Shown: one piece after another, positions 1 to 7,915 of the stretch
How positions within the stretch are numbered: position 1 is the stretch's first letter
Layout: each line of letters opens with the position of its first letter
Assembly: GCA_045643145.1 (NCBI GenBank)
Contig: JAZUKG010000221.1
Location: 1-25,457, forward strand
DNA: 25,457 bases
Source of the DNA: SVFI01 sp045643145
GTDB lineage: Bacteria > Bacillota > Clostridia > Lachnospirales > Lachnospiraceae
Direction of reading: 5' to 3'
Position numbers and translations under genes: made by a program
Notes under the pieces: generated by a model
Database searches by the model: none
Told to the model about the DNA's origin: nothing
Seen by the model: the letters and a program-made list of their open reading frames with translations, nothing else

Positions 1-410
1 CCGGAACGAACCATGGTTTCTGTAATCTCCAATGCCTGTTCACCGCTATCCGGCTGTGAAATATATAATTCATCGATATCAACACCGATATTTTTTGCAT
101 AGTTAGGATCCAATGCATGCTCTGCATCAATAAAGCCGGCAATACCGCCTCTCTTTTGAACCTCTGCAATCATATGCAGTGTAACGGTTGTCTTACCACT
201 GGATTCCGGTCCGTATATTTCAACGATACGTCCCTTTGGAATACCGCCAAGTCCTAAAGCAAGGTCGAGACTTAAAGATCCTGTCGGAACAGTCTCAACA
301 TTCATATGTGCTGTATTATCCCCAAGTTTCATCACAGTTCCTTTACCGAACTGTCTCTCAATCTGCGACAAAGCCGCGTCTAATGCTTTTTGCTTTTCTT
401 CTCTTTCCAT
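1..410 (-). CDS. recA: Recombinase RecA, N-terminal part (gene runs off the window)
   Basis: RecA forms ATP-dependent filaments on single-stranded DNA, drives homologous strand exchange and triggers LexA self-cleavage in the SOS response. The visible 136 residues begin MEREEKQKALDAALSQIERQ and include the MAW region with the substrate-specificity stretch IDAEHALDP (residues 94-102), and the Walker A loop GPESSGKTT (67-75). The ATG at 410 is preceded by GGAG at a good distance. The 3' two thirds of the gene lie to the left of the window. Upstream are a sigma-A promoter and two SOS boxes, so damage-inducible LexA control is strongly suggested. It lies downstream of cinA in the same orientation, the usual Gram-positive arrangement, but a terminator separates the two here. 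Confidence 0.97.
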   Translation of the reverse strand, partial: MEREEKQKALDAALSQIERQFGKGTVMKLGDNTAHMNVETVPTGSLSLDLALGLGGIPKGRIVEIYGPESSGKTTVTLHMIAEVQKRGGIAGFIDAEHALDPNYAKNIGVDIDELYISQPDSGEQALEITETMVRS

Positions 411-425
411 TTCATTCTCCTTTTA

Positions 426-437
426 GAACATTTGTTC
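426..437. promoter_or_regulatory. LexA (SOS) box 1 in the recA leader
   Basis: The sequence GAACATTTGTTC is a perfect match to the Firmicute LexA half-site arrangement GAAC-N4-GTTC. It lies 15 bp upstream of the recA start codon, just downstream of the predicted transcription start. A second box sits 27 bp upstream, centre to centre. Confidence 0.85.
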
Positions 438-446
438 TCTGCTATT

Positions 447-475
447 AAGATAAAACAAATGTTCGATTTTGTCAA
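447..475 (-). promoter_or_regulatory. recA promoter (sigma-A type)
   Basis: On the minus strand TTGACA (475-470) is followed by a 17-bp spacer and TATCTT as -10. The spacer contains LexA box 2. The -35 is a perfect consensus and the -10 matches four of six. Confidence 0.75.
453..464. promoter_or_regulatory. LexA (SOS) box 2 within the recA promoter spacer
   Basis: Read on the recA strand the site is GAACATTTGTTT, one mismatch from GAAC-N4-GTTC, with the same central ATTT as box 1. It lies between the -35 and -10 elements, where bound LexA would block RNA polymerase directly. Confidence 0.75.
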
Positions 476-802
476 TTAATATTTTACTATTTTTTGTAAT
501 TACATATTTCTTTGATGTAATCACCGTTTACATTCTTGTTATATCATTCATAAAGTCCAATAAATCGCCCTTTACCTCCCTTCTTTTCATTTTGTCAAAA
601 GTTTTTTATTTTTTGAAAATACAGGGAGAACTCCCGGACGGCATTTATGCCCAAAATTGATTTGAAAGCAGAACACTTTCGACTAAGGAAATTATACCAT
701 TATTATGCCTTATTTCCAAGTATGAAATGCTATCCTGTGCTCAGAAGACTGTTTCATGCTTTAACAGCAGTTCTTTTGTTTGCACTGCCACCAAGGCCAC
801 GG
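476..802. other. Gene-free stretch between the recA promoter and the cinA terminator
   Basis: About 330 bp that are AT-rich and have no coding region with a start, a ribosome binding site and recognisable content. The only signal seen is a sigma-A-like promoter on the minus strand at 691-719, followed by three small inverted repeats between about 610 and 680. See the finding on a possible small RNA. Confidence 0.5.
691..719 (-). promoter_or_regulatory. Sigma-A-like promoter with no obvious gene behind it
   Basis: On the minus strand TTGGAA (719-714), a 17-bp spacer and a perfect TATAAT (696-691). The start point would be near 684, about 270 nt upstream of the recA start codon. It could give a long second recA leader or a short untranslated RNA. 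Only sequence similarity to the consensus supports it. Confidence 0.4.
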
Positions 803-838
803 TAAAAAAAGAGCTCCCGTAATTTCTACAGAAGCTCT
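803..838 (-). terminator. Intrinsic terminator after cinA
   Basis: Minus-strand hairpin at 810-838 with a 12-bp stem (two G-U pairs) and a 5-nt loop, followed by seven T. It starts 9 bp beyond the cinA stop codon and closes the yicC-to-cinA operon ahead of recA. Confidence 0.9.
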
Positions 839-846
839 AAAATTCA

Positions 847-2130
847 TTATTTTCTTTTTTTACCGAATGTCACTTCACTCATATAAGAAAGTACACATTC
901 ACGAAGTAGATTCAATGCATAAGCAACAGAAGTATCTCTGATTTTACTTCTGCTTCCTGAGAATCGGCATTCTTTTACGGTTATATTGCCTTTTACATTG
1001 CAGGCAATATAAACGAGTCCGACCGGTTTTTCCTCAGATCCGCCGTCAGGACCTGCCAGACCGGTTATCGCCACGGTAACATCAGCCTTGGTCAACGCTG
1101 CTGTACCCTTTGCCATCTCCATAGCAACCTCTTTGCTGACTGCACCGTACTTTTCCAAAGTACTCTTTCGCACTTCAATCATTTTACGTTTTGCTTTATT
1201 TGAATACGTAATCAGTCCGCGTTTGAATACCTCAGAAACACCCGGCACATTGATCAGTCTTCCGGCCAATAATCCTCCTGTACAGGACTCTGCTGTTGAA
1301 ATAGTCAAATCATTCGATACCAAAAGATCGACTACAGCCTGTTCCAAAGTCACTTCCGAATCCGTAGTATACACATGAATACCAAAGCGTTCTTTTAATT
1401 CCTTTACCACCGGCTTTAAGAGTTTTTTTGCTTCCTTTTCATCCTGGGCCGAAGCAGTCACACGAAGGTGTACTTCTCCTGTTTTTGCATATGGAGCAAT
1501 TGTAGGATTTGACTGTTTTTCCAGAAGATCTGCAATCATAGTCTCTGCTTTGCTTTCTCCGATACCGCAAATCTTTACAGTCTGAGAAACCAGTACCACA
1601 TCACTCTTTTTCATCAAATACGGTTTTACCTGTTTTTGGAACATCGGAATGATTTCATTTGGCGGTCCCGGCATCAAAACCAGAGTATTATTCTCTGTTT
1701 CAATAATAATACCCGGTGCTGTTCCGTTTGCATTATCTAAAACAATAGCTCCCTGCGGAATCATTGCCTGCTTCCAGTTGTTATCTGTCGGAGCTTCTAA
1801 ATGTCTTTTTTTGAAATAATTTGCAATCATCTTTTTGGAATGTTCATCCATGGAAAGTTCCAGACCACAGGCCTTTGCACACACTTCTTTGGTTAAATCA
1901 TCCTGCGTCGGTCCGAGGCCTCCTGATAAAAGAATGATATCTGAACGACTCATTGCCGTTTTTACGGTATCGAGAAGTCTCTGTTCGTTATCACCAACTA
2001 CCGACTGATAATAGCAAAACAACCCCATAGACGCACATTCCTCTGCGAGGAAGGCTGCATTGGTATTTACAATATTTCCCAGCAGAAGCTCTGTTCCTAC
2101 TGCAATAATTTCTACACTTTTTGTACTCAT
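847..2130 (-). CDS. cinA: CinA family protein (MoaB-like domain plus NMN deamidase domain)
   Basis: 427 residues, normal full length for two-domain CinA. Residues 5-170 are the molybdopterin-binding-like (MoaB/MocF) domain, with LSGGLGPTQDDLT at 68-80 and MPGPPNEI at 153-160. Residues about 258-415 are the PncC domain, with STAESCTGGLLAGRL at 278-292 and ITGLAGPDGG at 355-364. In characterised relatives the C-terminal domain hydrolyses nicotinamide mononucleotide to nicotinate mononucleotide (pyridine nucleotide salvage), and the N-terminal domain can act as an ADP-ribose pyrophosphatase. The ATG at 2130 has AAAGGA 8 nt upstream. It follows pgsA by 19 bp and ends in a strong terminator. In naturally competent Gram-positives it is co-transcribed with recA; here recA has its own promoter. 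Confidence 0.95.
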   Translation of the reverse strand: MSTKSVEIIAVGTELLLGNIVNTNAAFLAEECASMGLFCYYQSVVGDNEQRLLDTVKTAMSRSDIILLSGGLGPTQDDLTKEVCAKACGLELSMDEHSKKMIANYFKKRHLEAPTDNNWKQAMIPQGAIVLDNANGTAPGIIIETENNTLVLMPGPPNEIIPMFQKQVKPYLMKKSDVVLVSQTVKICGIGESKAETMIADLLEKQSNPTIAPYAKTGEVHLRVTASAQDEKEAKKLLKPVVKELKERFGIHVYTTDSEVTLEQAVVDLLVSNDLTISTAESCTGGLLAGRLINVPGVSEVFKRGLITYSNKAKRKMIEVRKSTLEKYGAVSKEVAMEMAKGTAALTKADVTVAITGLAGPDGGSEEKPVGLVYIACNVKGNITVKECRFSGSRSKIRDTSVAYALNLLRECVLSYMSEVTFGKKRK

Positions 2131-2149
2131 ATCACACGTCCTTTCAAGG

Positions 2150-2731
2150 CTACATGTCCTTTAATACATCTTTGTTTTTAGCTAAATAATCAACTAATGA
2201 TATGACAGTTAAAATCACTGAAATCCACATCAAAACATTTGCAATAACACTGAGCCCCCGAAAAAGGCCGGATAAATTTGCAAACGAATACGGATTCACT
2301 ACTACTATCATGACACAAAGTGCCACCATGGTACAAGCGGTTTTCCATTTCCCCCACATACTGGCAGCAATTACCACGCCGGTTTCAGCTGCAACGAGAC
2401 GAAAGCCGCTGATAATAAATTCTCTGCTGATAATCACAATGGTCATCCAGGATGGCACAAAGCCCATTTCTGTCAGACAAACGAGTGCAGCACATACCAA
2501 AAGTTTGTCTGCAATCGGATCCATAAATTTTCCAAAATTGGTAACCAGATTATATTTACGGGCAATCTTTCCATCCAATAAATCGGTCAGAGAAGCTGCT
2601 ACAAATAAAGCAAATGCAATCCATTTAAAGTATTCAAAGTCTCCCTTGGCAAGGAGTAAAAAAACTACAAAAAAAGGTACCATAAACACACGCAAAAGCG
2701 TTAATTTATTCGGTAGATTCATATTCTTCAT
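2150..2731 (-). CDS. pgsA: CDP-diacylglycerol-glycerol-3-phosphate 3-phosphatidyltransferase
   Basis: An integral membrane enzyme that makes phosphatidylglycerophosphate from CDP-diacylglycerol and glycerol 3-phosphate, the committed step to phosphatidylglycerol and cardiolipin. The protein begins MKNMNLPNKLTLLRV and carries the CDP-alcohol phosphotransferase signature D-G-x2-A-R-x8-G-x3-D-x3-D (DLLDGKIARKYN... GKFMDPIADK), followed by several hydrophobic helices. I chose the ATG at 2731 because GGAG lies 6 nt upstream; a longer reading from a TTG at 2743 would put that Shine-Dalgarno inside the gene. The start overlaps the 3' end of rimO by 26 bp, which implies translational coupling. The length of 193 residues is typical. 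Confidence 0.95.
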   Translation of the reverse strand: MKNMNLPNKLTLLRVFMVPFFVVFLLLAKGDFEYFKWIAFALFVAASLTDLLDGKIARKYNLVTNFGKFMDPIADKLLVCAALVCLTEMGFVPSWMTIVIISREFIISGFRLVAAETGVVIAASMWGKWKTACTMVALCVMIVVVNPYSFANLSGLFRGLSVIANVLMWISVILTVISLVDYLAKNKDVLKDM

Positions 2732-4052
2732 AAAGTTCTCCAATCAAGTCATATTCATAACTACCGGTAATCAGAACCTTTGCAAAATCACCGGTCATAA
2801 GCTGTGCGGATGTATTGACAAATACCAGACCGTCGACATTCGGAGCATCCATATAGGTTCGTCCGACATAAGCATTTTCATCGCTGACTTTGCCTTCAAT
2901 CATAACCAGCATTACTTTTCCCTTCATGCTTTCAGCCTTTTCAAAAGCAATTTCCTGCTGAAGCTCCATCAGTTCTGCCTGACGGTCTTCTTTTATTTCC
3001 TGATCAATCTGATCCTCAAATTCTGCTGCAGGAGTTCCCTCCTCTGCAGAGTAAGTAAACACTCCGAGACGATCAAATTCCATTTCATCAGCAAAATTAT
3101 AACACTCTTCAAAATCTTCCTGTGTTTCCCCCGGAAATCCGGTAATCAAAGTAGTTCTCAGGCAAATATCCGGAATCTCTTTTCTGAGCTTTGCGATGGT
3201 TTCTCGAAGGCACTTCTGGTCCGTTCTTCTTCCCATCCTTTTCAGAATCGCATCACTGGCATGCTGAATCGGAATATCCAAATAATGACACACCTTTGGA
3301 TTATTTTTAATCGCAGCAATCAGCTCATCTGTAATTTCCTCAGGATAACAGTATAAAATACGAATCCAATAAAGTCCGTCAATCTGACACAGCTGCTCTA
3401 ATAACTCCGGCAATGCCTTTTTTCCATAGATATCCATTCCGTAAAGAGTGGTCTCCTGCGCTACCAGAATAATTTCCTTTACTCCGTTTGCCACGAGCTC
3501 TTTCGCTTCCTGTATCAAAGTTTCTTTTTCAACACTTCTGAAATTACCGCGAACCTTTGGAATAATACAATAGGTACAGTGCTTGTCACAGCCCTCTGCG
3601 ATCTTCATATATGCATAATGACCGCCTGTGGTAACCGTTCTTTTCTTGCCGGCAACTACCGGACCACTGATATCCTTGATATAAGCCTTGTTTTCCTGTT
3701 TTTCAAAGTAATCGTCAATGGCATCACAAATCGCATCGATTGCCATAGTACCAATCAGAACGTCCACCTCAGGAATATCTTCTCGAATTTCCTTTTGGTA
3801 TCTTTGTGCCAGACAACCGGCTGCAATCAACAGTTTGCAATTTCCGTCATTTTTACGCTGTCCCATCTGAATGAGAGTCTGAATACTTTCTTCTTTGGCA
3901 TCACCAATAAAGCAGCAGGTATTCACAACAATAACATCTGCCTCCCACTCATCATCGATAAAGGTATGCCCCTTTTGCGAAAGCATTCCCAGCATCATTT
4001 CTGTATCCACTAAGTTTTTATCGCATCCCAGCGAAACCACCATGATTTTCAT
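2706..4052 (-). CDS. rimO: Ribosomal protein S12 methylthiotransferase RimO
   Basis: A radical-SAM enzyme that adds a methylthio group to the conserved aspartate of ribosomal protein S12. About 448 residues. The N-terminal UPF0004 domain has the three cluster cysteines C10 (VSLGCDKN), C46 (NTCCF) and C80 (AAGCLAQ). The radical-SAM CxxxCxxC is C155-C159-C162 (GCDKHCTYCIIPKVRG). A TRAM-like domain occupies roughly the last 70 residues. The SLGCDKNLVD start motif separates RimO from the tRNA methylthiotransferase MiaB. The start is set at the ATG at 4052; a TTG two codons earlier sits too close to the weak GAGAA ribosome binding site. It lies 29 bp after rpoZ and overlaps pgsA. Confidence 0.95.
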   Translation of the reverse strand: MKIMVVSLGCDKNLVDTEMMLGMLSQKGHTFIDDEWEADVIVVNTCCFIGDAKEESIQTLIQMGQRKNDGNCKLLIAAGCLAQRYQKEIREDIPEVDVLIGTMAIDAICDAIDDYFEKQENKAYIKDISGPVVAGKKRTVTTGGHYAYMKIAEGCDKHCTYCIIPKVRGNFRSVEKETLIQEAKELVANGVKEIILVAQETTLYGMDIYGKKALPELLEQLCQIDGLYWIRILYCYPEEITDELIAAIKNNPKVCHYLDIPIQHASDAILKRMGRRTDQKCLRETIAKLRKEIPDICLRTTLITGFPGETQEDFEECYNFADEMEFDRLGVFTYSAEEGTPAAEFEDQIDQEIKEDRQAELMELQQEIAFEKAESMKGKVMLVMIEGKVSDENAYVGRTYMDAPNVDGLVFVNTSAQLMTGDFAKVLITGSYEYDLIGELYEEYESTE

Positions 4053-4081
4053 ACACAAAAGTTCTCAAAAAAAGAGAAAGA

Positions 4082-4330
4082 TTACTCTTCCTCTTCGTTT
4101 GATTCATCTCCTAAAATTTTAATTGCACCCTGATTCAGTTCATCCACTGCGATGGATAACGGTTTTCCGTTATTTCCTTCAACTAATGGTTCTTCACCGG
4201 CGATAATCTGTCTGGCTCTTTTAGAAGTAGCCATAACAATCGAATAACGACTGTTTACTACAGGTACTTCACCCTGTTCTACTTCACTGTTTACTACCTT
4301 CATTAACTCACTGTAAGATGGATGTATCAT
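4082..4330 (-). CDS. rpoZ: RNA polymerase omega subunit
   Basis: A small accessory subunit that helps fold and hold beta-prime in RNA polymerase. 82 residues beginning MIHPSYSELMKVVN, with the conserved core NSRYSIVMATSKRARQII (residues about 26-43) and a short acidic tail. The ATG at 4330 is preferred because GGAG lies 8 nt upstream; an in-frame ATG seven codons earlier precedes that site. Its place directly after gmk and before rimO is the usual clostridial order. Confidence 0.95.
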   Translation of the reverse strand: MIHPSYSELMKVVNSEVEQGEVPVVNSRYSIVMATSKRARQIIAGEEPLVEGNNGKPLSIAVDELNQGAIKILGDESNEEEE

Positions 4331-4359
4331 CTCTAAATCTCCTTTATACATATATTATC

Positions 4360-4983
4360 TTAGCAAAATAAATCTCTCAGCTGGGATTTAATCTCACTAA
4401 TAAATTCCTGGTTCATACAAGGTCTCATGCTCGCAACCTTTGCAATGGAACAGATTTCCTCTACACAAGACTCTAAGTTATCATTTACCACAATATAGTC
4501 ATATGTGTCAATACCTTCTGATTCCTCAACACCGCGAAGCATTCTTTCCTTGATTACTTCCTGACTTTCTGTACCTCTGCCTACCAGTCTCTGGTGCAGT
4601 TCCTGTGCACTTGGCGGCATGACGAAAATCAAAACTGCTTCAGGGAATTTTTCTTTTACCTTGTGGGCTCCCTGTATTTCTATTTCCAAAATCACGTGAT
4701 TCCCCTGGTTTAATTCTTTTTCTACGAATTCCTTGGGAGTTCCGTAATAATGTCTGCAATAACCGGCATATTCAATCATTTGATCGGTATTTATCTTTTC
4801 TTCAAATTCTTCATCTGTTACGAAATGATAATGTACACCGTCTATTTCACCCGGACGAGGATTTCTGGTAGTCATGGAAACACTTAGTTTATATTCTTCA
4901 TGCTCTTTTACCAGTTTTTGCACCAAAGTACCTTTTCCGGCGCCGGAAAATCCGGAAATAACTAATAATACGCCTTTTTTCAT
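4360..4983 (-). CDS. gmk: Guanylate kinase
   Basis: Phosphorylates GMP to GDP with ATP in the cytoplasm, feeding GTP, dGTP and (p)ppGpp pools. 207 residues. The P-loop GFSGAGKGT is at residues 11-19 and the GMP-binding part is marked by SVSMTTRNPRPGEIDGVHYHF (S/T-T-R-x-P-R-x-G-E), followed by EYAGYCRHYYGTP. The ATG at 4983 has AGGAG 7 nt upstream; this Shine-Dalgarno overlaps the yicC stop codon, so the two genes are coupled. An ATG 36 bp upstream lies inside yicC and lacks a binding site. Confidence 0.96.
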   Translation of the reverse strand: MKKGVLLVISGFSGAGKGTLVQKLVKEHEEYKLSVSMTTRNPRPGEIDGVHYHFVTDEEFEEKINTDQMIEYAGYCRHYYGTPKEFVEKELNQGNHVILEIEIQGAHKVKEKFPEAVLIFVMPPSAQELHQRLVGRGTESQEVIKERMLRGVEESEGIDTYDYIVVNDNLESCVEEICSIAKVASMRPCMNQEFISEIKSQLRDLFC

Positions 4984-4993
4984 GTCTGTTCTC

Positions 4994-5872
4994 CTATTCG
5001 ATATTCTGAATCTGTTCACGAACCTTTTCGATTTCTGTCTTCAGTTCAATGGCTCGATTTGAAATATCTAAATTGTTTGCCTTTGAAAGTGTGGTGTTGG
5101 CTTCACGGTTCATTTCCTGAGCAATAAAGTCAAGTTTACGTCCGATGCTTCCGCCCTCTAATAAGGTCTGGCGAGTTGTCTCAATATGACTTCTCAATCG
5201 AACGATTTCTTCATCTACGCAAATCTTGTCCGCAAAGATGGTAACCTCCATAAGGATTCGATTGTCCTCCACCTGCGCATCTGTCAAAAGTTCTTTTACC
5301 TTGTCATAAATCTTTGCTTTGTACTCTTCTACGATTTCAGGTGAACGCTGTGCGATATAATCCACATGAACCAGCATGCCGTCAAGCTTGCTGATCAAAT
5401 CATCTCTGAGCGCTTCGCCTTCTTTTACGCGGGATTCCACAAACTGACTAGCAGCCTGACGAATGGTCTTTTCCAAAAGCATCCAAATCTGCTTTTCATC
5501 CGCATTGACTTCTTCCATAGAAAGAACTTCCGGATATCTGGACAAGGTGGATACGCGAATATCATTTTCGAGTCCGAACTGCTCTGCCATCTGATTTAAG
5601 TATCCCAAATATTCCTTGGCAAGCTCTGCATTATATTTTACAGATACATTGCTTTCTGAGTAATCCTCGTAAGTAATAAATACATCCACTTTACCTCTCT
5701 GAATGTATTCTTTTAACAGATTACGAATAGATGATTCAAAGAAATTAAACTTCTTTGGCATCTTGATATTCACATCTAAATATCTGTGATTTACGGATTT
5801 AAGTTCTACCGTAAATTTACGATTGTCTTCTGAGATTTCGGCACGGCCGAAGCCTGTCATACTTTTTATCAT
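4994..5872 (-). CDS. yicC: YicC/YloC family endoribonuclease
   Basis: 292 residues, standard length. It starts with the family hallmark MIKSMTGFGRAE and contains ELKSVNHRYLD (residues about 24-34) in the YicC-like N-terminal domain. The C-terminal DUF1732 domain ends with LRSHIETTR... GRKLDFIAQEMNREANTT... The E. coli and B. subtilis relatives have been reported to act as endoribonucleases in RNA turnover. The ATG at 5872 has GGGGG 5 nt upstream. It is the first gene of the yicC-gmk-rpoZ-rimO-pgsA-cinA operon. The small gene remA, which often sits between yicC and gmk in Firmicutes, is absent: the two genes are 10 bp apart. Confidence 0.93.
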   Translation of the reverse strand: MIKSMTGFGRAEISEDNRKFTVELKSVNHRYLDVNIKMPKKFNFFESSIRNLLKEYIQRGKVDVFITYEDYSESNVSVKYNAELAKEYLGYLNQMAEQFGLENDIRVSTLSRYPEVLSMEEVNADEKQIWMLLEKTIRQAASQFVESRVKEGEALRDDLISKLDGMLVHVDYIAQRSPEIVEEYKAKIYDKVKELLTDAQVEDNRILMEVTIFADKICVDEEIVRLRSHIETTRQTLLEGGSIGRKLDFIAQEMNREANTTLSKANNLDISNRAIELKTEIEKVREQIQNIE

Positions 5873-5912
5873 GTTGTCCCCCAGTTATTACTGTTTATAT
5901 TATACCTTCTCT

Positions 5913-5921
5913 TTTATACCA
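5913..5921 (-). promoter_or_regulatory. Possible extended -10 promoter of the yicC operon
   Basis: On the minus strand TGGTATAAA fits an extended -10 (TGn-TATAAA); a perfect TATAAT also occurs at 5904-5899. Neither has a convincing -35. The AT-rich 160-bp gap before yicC is the natural place for the operon promoter. Confidence 0.35.
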
Positions 5922-6033
5922 TATCGGCATTATAATTTACGATTCTTTCAACCCATAAATATGCGTTCTCATAGCTAATGCCATATATCATAAATATTAG
6001 CACATTTACAATTTTATTGCAATGTCCGAAGGT

Positions 6034-7845
6034 TTAGTCCTCTATTTTCTTTATCTTTGAAATATCTGCATCAATGAGCAGGGAGTAATTGGTGTAATAT
6101 ACCACAAAGCCCGGCTTGCCTCCCCCCGGCTTTTTCACATGTTTTTTCTCAATATAATCAATCTCCACCTTATCTCTTCCCTTGGCCTTGGAATAAAAAG
6201 CTGCCAGTCGTCCGGCTTCTTCAAAGGTGGTATCCGGAAGTTCTTTTCCTTCTGTTTTTACAATAACATGTGATCCCGGCATTCCCTTGGCATGAAACCA
6301 CCAGTCATTTCCCTTGGCCATGCCAAAGGTAATCTCTTCATTTTGGAAATTATTTTTTCCGACATACATATGGAAACCGTCACTGCTGATATAATGAAGG
6401 GGCTTTGAAAGAATTTTTTCTTTTTTCTTTCCGCCCTTGTATTTAATATATCCGCTTTGTTCCAGTTCTAATCGAATCTGTTTTAAGTCTTCTTCATCCT
6501 GTGCAAAGTCCAGTGCATTCAAAACAGATTCCAAATGATCGATTTCGCTTTTGGTTTCCTCCACTAGCTCCGTTAGCGCTTCAAAAGTTCGCTTTAGCTT
6601 ACCATATTTATCAAAATAGGAAGCGGCATTTTCCATGGCTGTTTTTTCCGGATCCAGAGGAATCAAAAGTTTTTCTCCGGTATAATAATTATCTACCTCA
6701 ATCTGCTTATCTCCTTCTGCAGCCTGATAGCCATAGGTGTGTAAAAGTTCACCATAAACTTTGTACTTATCTCTTTTTTCCGTATCTTTGAGCTGTTTTT
6801 GCTGTAAATCGTATTTTTTTACATTTCTTTCCAGATGCGTGGTTACGATTTTACGAAGGTCTACCGATTTTTGACGAATTCTGGTAGTCACACTCTTTTT
6901 AGAATAAAACTGATATAAAAGATCGGAAACACTGTCCGTCTCTTCCGTCTGCATATTTTCATAAATCGTAAACGGAAGCACTCCAAACTCTGTCGGCATC
7001 TCATTCTCGTATACGATAAAGGACTGAAACTCCTGATTTTTAAGGCTCATAAAATACAAATAAAAGCAGCCGTATAATCGTTCCAGTTCATCATCCTTTA
7101 ATTCCTGCACCGGCATATCCGCATCCAGCTTGGCACGGAAACATATCTCCTGTCCTACCACAGGCGACACACCGGTAAAGCAGGTATATATTGTCTTAAA
7201 TACAGGCATTGCCTTTTGTGTAATTCTGCCCAAAAACTCTTCTCTGTTAACGATACCTGATTCATCATATAAAGCTTTTACATGGTCATCCGATACGATT
7301 TCGTTTGCTATATCATCCGCTGATAAAATCGGTGATATCTTATCCATCGTCTGTGGGATAAAATATTCTCTTCCGGGTAACACCTCACGTACAGAAGAAA
7401 CTGCTCCGGATATGTGTTTGATACTATCGAGAATCATCTTCTTTTCATCATAAAAAATGATATTACTATGCTTTCCCATCAGCTCCATAGCCAGGGTTTT
7501 GTGTCTGAGATCACCCATTTCATCCAGATGCTCAATTTCAAAAGTCACCACTCGCTCCAGTCCGGGCTGTGAGATTTTAACAATTCGACCGTTTTGGATA
7601 TGCTTTCTTAAAAGCATACAAAAATTCGGAGCTGTCATCGGACTCTTTTTGTTATCCTCTGTCAGATACAAAAGAGGCAGGGATGCATCCGCACTCATCA
7701 ACAGTCTGTATGTCTGTCCATCATTTTTTACTGTAATTAAAAGTTCATCCTTTTCCGGCTGTGCAATCTTGTATAATCTGCCGTTTAATAAGGTTTCATT
7801 CAGCTGCTTAACAATTGCAGCAACGCAAATTCCGTCAAAAGCCAT
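6034..7845 (-). CDS. rqcH: Rqc2/RqcH homologue, NFACT ribosome quality control protein
   Basis: 603 residues with the full NFACT architecture: NFACT-N (1 to about 200, MAFDGICVAAIVKQLNE), a helical HhH and long coiled-coil section (about 330-460), and NFACT-R (about 480-590, with NDWWFHAKGMPGSHVIVKT). In B. subtilis RqcH binds stalled 50S subunits carrying peptidyl-tRNA and directs C-terminal alanine tailing that marks the stalled chain for degradation. It was formerly annotated as a fibronectin-binding protein. The tRNA-contacting pair, D97-R98 in B. subtilis, reads E97-R98 here. The ATG at 7845 has no good Shine-Dalgarno (only AAAG) and lies 12 bp after the T-tract hairpin that ends the upstream ABC operon, an unusual arrangement. 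No terminator is evident after the stop codon. Confidence 0.93.
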   Translation of the reverse strand: MAFDGICVAAIVKQLNETLLNGRLYKIAQPEKDELLITVKNDGQTYRLLMSADASLPLLYLTEDNKKSPMTAPNFCMLLRKHIQNGRIVKISQPGLERVVTFEIEHLDEMGDLRHKTLAMELMGKHSNIIFYDEKKMILDSIKHISGAVSSVREVLPGREYFIPQTMDKISPILSADDIANEIVSDDHVKALYDESGIVNREEFLGRITQKAMPVFKTIYTCFTGVSPVVGQEICFRAKLDADMPVQELKDDELERLYGCFYLYFMSLKNQEFQSFIVYENEMPTEFGVLPFTIYENMQTEETDSVSDLLYQFYSKKSVTTRIRQKSVDLRKIVTTHLERNVKKYDLQQKQLKDTEKRDKYKVYGELLHTYGYQAAEGDKQIEVDNYYTGEKLLIPLDPEKTAMENAASYFDKYGKLKRTFEALTELVEETKSEIDHLESVLNALDFAQDEEDLKQIRLELEQSGYIKYKGGKKKEKILSKPLHYISSDGFHMYVGKNNFQNEEITFGMAKGNDWWFHAKGMPGSHVIVKTEGKELPDTTFEEAGRLAAFYSKAKGRDKVEIDYIEKKHVKKPGGGKPGFVVYYTNYSLLIDADISKIKKIED

Positions 7846-7852
7846 TTTCTTT

Positions 7853-7879
7853 AAAAAGACCGAAGCATATGCTTCGGTC
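7853..7879 (-). terminator. Intrinsic terminator ending the ABC operon, abutting rqcH
   Basis: A perfect 22-nt palindrome at 7858-7879 (left arm GACCGAAGCAT on the minus strand) followed by five T. It lies 37 bp after the ATPase stop codon and only 12 bp before the rqcH start, so it could also act as a leader hairpin for rqcH. Confidence 0.8.
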
Positions 7880-7915
7880 TATCCTTTCTGTTATAAACCA
7901 CGATTCGTAATCTTA

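Noticed and set aside
2202..3356. A 384-codon open frame on the plus strand across pgsA and rimO
   Set aside because: It is antisense to two clearly conserved genes, has low-complexity composition and no recognisable domain or ribosome binding site.
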